Of a stretch of DNA of 64,000 bases, positions 62,088 through 64,000 are shown in pieces. This DNA is from Alcaligenes faecalis (GTDB lineage: Bacteria > Pseudomonadota > Gammaproteobacteria > Burkholderiales > Burkholderiaceae_B). Both the position numbers and the translations under genes were made by a program. The notes below the pieces were generated by a model that saw only the letters and a list, made by a program, of their open reading frames with translations, searched no databases and was not told the origin of the DNA. The DNA lies in contig NZ_CP031747.1 of NCBI RefSeq assembly GCF_005311025.1, positions 3,695,870 through 3,759,869 on the forward strand, read 5' to 3'. Each line of letters begins with the position of its first letter. Position 1 is the first letter of the stretch.

Positions 62088-63403
62088 ATTTATGGATCGC
62101 CGGACTGATGTTCCCTGCTCTGTTCCTGCTGATTTTTCAGGGCATGCCCGTGGCTTTTGCGCTGATCCTGCCCGCCTTTCTGGCCGGTTGGTACGCCTTT
62201 GGCCCCATGGTCTTTGACCAGATGTATGGTGCTTTGTACGGAGCGGCTACCAACCATATCCTGTCAGCGATTCCCATGTTTGTGCTGATGGGAGCTCTGC
62301 TGGAGCGCTCAGGCATTGCAGCACGCCTGTTTCGCACCATGCAGTTATGGCTGGGCGGCCTGCCAGGCGGGCTGGCCATTGCAACCATCGCCATGGCGGC
62401 GACCTTTGCCGCTGCAGCAGGCGTGGTTGGCGCGGTAGAAATCATGGTGGGGCTGATGGCCATCCCGGCCATGAAGCGCTTTCGCTACAACAACTCGCTG
62501 ATCGCGGGCACGATCTGCGCCGGGGGCTCCCTGGGCACCATGATTCCTCCCTCGGTGGTCGCGGTCGTCTATGCCTCTCTGGCACAGGTTCCGGTTGGCG
62601 AGCTGTTTGCTGCCATGCTCTTTCCGGGCCTGTTGATGACCACGCTCTTTGTGGCCTACATCCTGATCGCCACCACGCTCAAGCCGGAGCTGGGCCCACG
62701 GGCAGATGACGAGGATATGCGCCGACCTTTGGGAGAAAAAATCAGTATCACGATGCGTGGTCTGGTTCCCATGATGCTGCTGATCATCGCTGTTCTGGGT
62801 TCCTTGATGAAAGGCATCGCATCACCCACCGAGGCCGCCGCCTTGGGCGCTGCTGCCGCCGCTGTTCTGTGCATCTTCTACCGTCAGTTCAACTGGGAAG
62901 TTTTCAGTGGAGCCTTGCGAATCACGGTACGCATTACGGCAATGATCATGCTGATCGTGGCGGGAGGCACCATGTTTACCGGCGCCTTCGCGGCCAATGG
63001 TGGTGCCAAGCTGGTACAGATGCTGACCAGCGACTTGGGACTGGGCAGTACAGGTACGATCATTCTGTTCCTGGGCATCGTCTTTCTGCTGGGCTTTGTA
63101 CTGGACTGGACAGCGAACGTGCTGATTTGCGTTCCGCTTTTCCTGCCCTTTATTGTGGCTACCGGGCTGGACCCCTTATGGTTTGGCGTGATGGTGATCG
63201 TTGTCATTCAGACCAGCTATCTGACACCGCCCCTGGCCTCTTCCATTTTTTACCTGCTGTCCATTGCCCCGAAAGACATGACCTACGGACAAGTTTGTCG
63301 AGGTGTAGTGCCGTTTATTCTTGCTCAATTGCTGACCTTGCTGATCGTCGCCCTGTTTCCGGCGATTGCCACCTGGCTACCCCAGCAAGTATCCGGCTTT
63401 TAA
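62084..63403 (+). CDS. TRAP transporter large permease (DctM family)
   Basis: The 439-residue protein has about twelve helices and carries the transport path. GMPVAFALILPAFLAG opens it, AGTICAGGSLGTMIPPSVV is the family signature, and QTSYLTPPLASSIFYL lies near the end. It is coupled to dctQ by an ATGA overlap. The GntR gene follows within 25 bp. Confidence 0.93.
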   Translation: MNLWIAGLMFPALFLLIFQGMPVAFALILPAFLAGWYAFGPMVFDQMYGALYGAATNHILSAIPMFVLMGALLERSGIAARLFRTMQLWLGGLPGGLAIATIAMAATFAAAAGVVGAVEIMVGLMAIPAMKRFRYNNSLIAGTICAGGSLGTMIPPSVVAVVYASLAQVPVGELFAAMLFPGLLMTTLFVAYILIATTLKPELGPRADDEDMRRPLGEKISITMRGLVPMMLLIIAVLGSLMKGIASPTEAAALGAAAAAVLCIFYRQFNWEVFSGALRITVRITAMIMLIVAGGTMFTGAFAANGGAKLVQMLTSDLGLGSTGTIILFLGIVFLLGFVLDWTANVLICVPLFLPFIVATGLDPLWFGVMVIVVIQTSYLTPPLASSIFYLLSIAPKDMTYGQVCRGVVPFILAQLLTLLIVALFPAIATWLPQQVSGF

Positions 63404-63427
63404 CGCAATTTTTATATTGGAGTCTCC

Positions 63428-64000
63428 GTGAGTAGCGCCCCCACCCCCTCTTCTCGTGCCGCTGAAATCGCCTATCAAGCGATTGAGCAGTTAATTGCCA
63501 CTCTCAAACTGGAGCCTGGTCAGGCCATTGTAGAAAGTGATTTGGTGGAAATGACAGGTTTGGGACGCACCCCCTTGCGTGAAGCCCTGATGCGCATGGT
63601 GGCCTTGGGATTGATCGAGCAACAGCCCCGCCGCGGTCTGCGTGTCAGTGAAATCCGTGTGGCTGAACATCTGACTCTGATTGAAACGCGCCGTGTCCTG
63701 GAGCGCCTGATTGTGCAGGGCGCCGCCCGCTGGGCGACTCCAGCCCAGCGCAGCGCCTTGCTCGGTCACGCCCAGGCCATGGTGGATGCTGCCGACGCCA
63801 AGGATATCGACGCCTACATGCTGGCCGACCAGCATCTGGACGAAGTCATCCACCAGGCCTGTCGCAACACCTTTGCTGTGCAAGCGGTCACACCCATGAT
63901 CGTTCAGTGCCGACGGTTCTGGTACGCCTATCAATATGAAGGGGACCTGGAGGCCGGAGCCCAAGCTCATTTGACCCTGGCCGAAGGCATCCAGGATGGA
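63428..64000 (+). CDS. GntR family regulator (FCD type), truncated by the window end
   Basis: The start is GTG with TTGGAG 5 nt upstream. The 191 visible residues have the winged helix (ESDLVEMTGLGRTPLREALM) and most of the FCD effector domain (ETRRVLERLIVQGAARWA and DQHLDEVIHQACRN). It directly follows the TRAP operon and probably controls it. The C-terminus is outside the window. Confidence 0.88.
   Translation, partial: MSSAPTPSSRAAEIAYQAIEQLIATLKLEPGQAIVESDLVEMTGLGRTPLREALMRMVALGLIEQQPRRGLRVSEIRVAEHLTLIETRRVLERLIVQGAARWATPAQRSALLGHAQAMVDAADAKDIDAYMLADQHLDEVIHQACRNTFAVQAVTPMIVQCRRFWYAYQYEGDLEAGAQAHLTLAEGIQDG

Overview
The window (about 57% GC by eye, compact genes, betaproteobacterial gene order) looks like chromosomal DNA of the family Alcaligenaceae, most likely an Alcaligenes species. 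The evidence is a flhDC-motAB-cheAW-mcp-cheRBYZ-flhBAF cluster laid out as in Bordetella and its relatives, a Burkholderiales-type porin, and the general look of the metabolic proteins. No prophage, insertion sequence, plasmid gene or CRISPR array was seen.

Layout. (1) 1-17.5 kb: motility and chemotaxis. The end of flgN lies at the left edge. A minus-strand cluster then runs from flhD (17.07 kb) to flhF (0.59 kb): master regulator FlhDC, stator MotAB, the chemotaxis pathway (CheA, CheW, one transducer, CheR, CheB, CheY, CheZ) and the export and placement proteins FlhB, FlhA and FlhF. (2) 17.5-21.9 kb: an NlpC/P60 lipoprotein, divergent glpD/glpK for glycerol, and a TM2-domain protein. (3) 22.4-35.1 kb: a block rich in sulfur genes. 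It holds an exported sulfatase, its overlapping formylglycine-generating enzyme and a SulP anion transporter; a cadA-type metal ATPase with a MerR regulator; a BigR-type persulfide module (ArsR regulator, two YeeE/YedE transporters, persulfide-dioxygenase-like hydrolase); SirB2; and a divergent YeiH transporter/LysR pair. (4) 35.3-44.2 kb: patatin-like lipase, EamA transporter, two identical tRNA-Asn genes flanking a porin, a small secreted protein, Na/Pi transporter, AI-2E-family permease, MAPEG protein and tRNA-Thr. (5) 44.5-53 kb: DUF1176 protein, a small secreted protein, glcDEF glycolate oxidase with divergent glcC, and a PYROXD2-like oxidoreductase. (6) 53.0-53.86 kb: a gene-poor stretch carrying three trinucleotide microsatellites. 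(7) 53.9-64 kb: MFS transporter, SnoaL-like and NAD(P)-binding proteins with a divergent HxlR regulator, PACE efflux protein, ferritin-like protein, low-affinity iron permease, a small CxxC protein, tRNA-Arg, and a TRAP transporter operon followed by a truncated GntR regulator.

How the parts work together. FlhDC should switch on the flagellar and chemotaxis cluster. In region 3, the sulfatase would release sulfate from organic esters after activation by the neighbouring formylglycine-generating enzyme, SulP could take the sulfate up, and the persulfide and YeiH/LysR modules would handle reduced sulfur. The glcDEF products oxidise glycolate under GlcC, for which two operator-like palindromes are visible. 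Several other divergent regulator/target pairs (MerR-cadA, BigR-persulfide hydrolase, LysR-yeiH, HxlR-oxidoreductase) have palindromes in their shared promoter regions.

The most unusual signals are the exported, histidine-rich formylglycine-generating enzyme beside an exported sulfatase; a cluster of (CAG)12, (AAG)11 and (CCT)9 microsatellites in a gene-poor island; a dispersed 76-bp repeat found as a tandem pair and as a longer form with a nested hairpin; and paired 14-bp palindromes two helical turns apart upstream of flhD.
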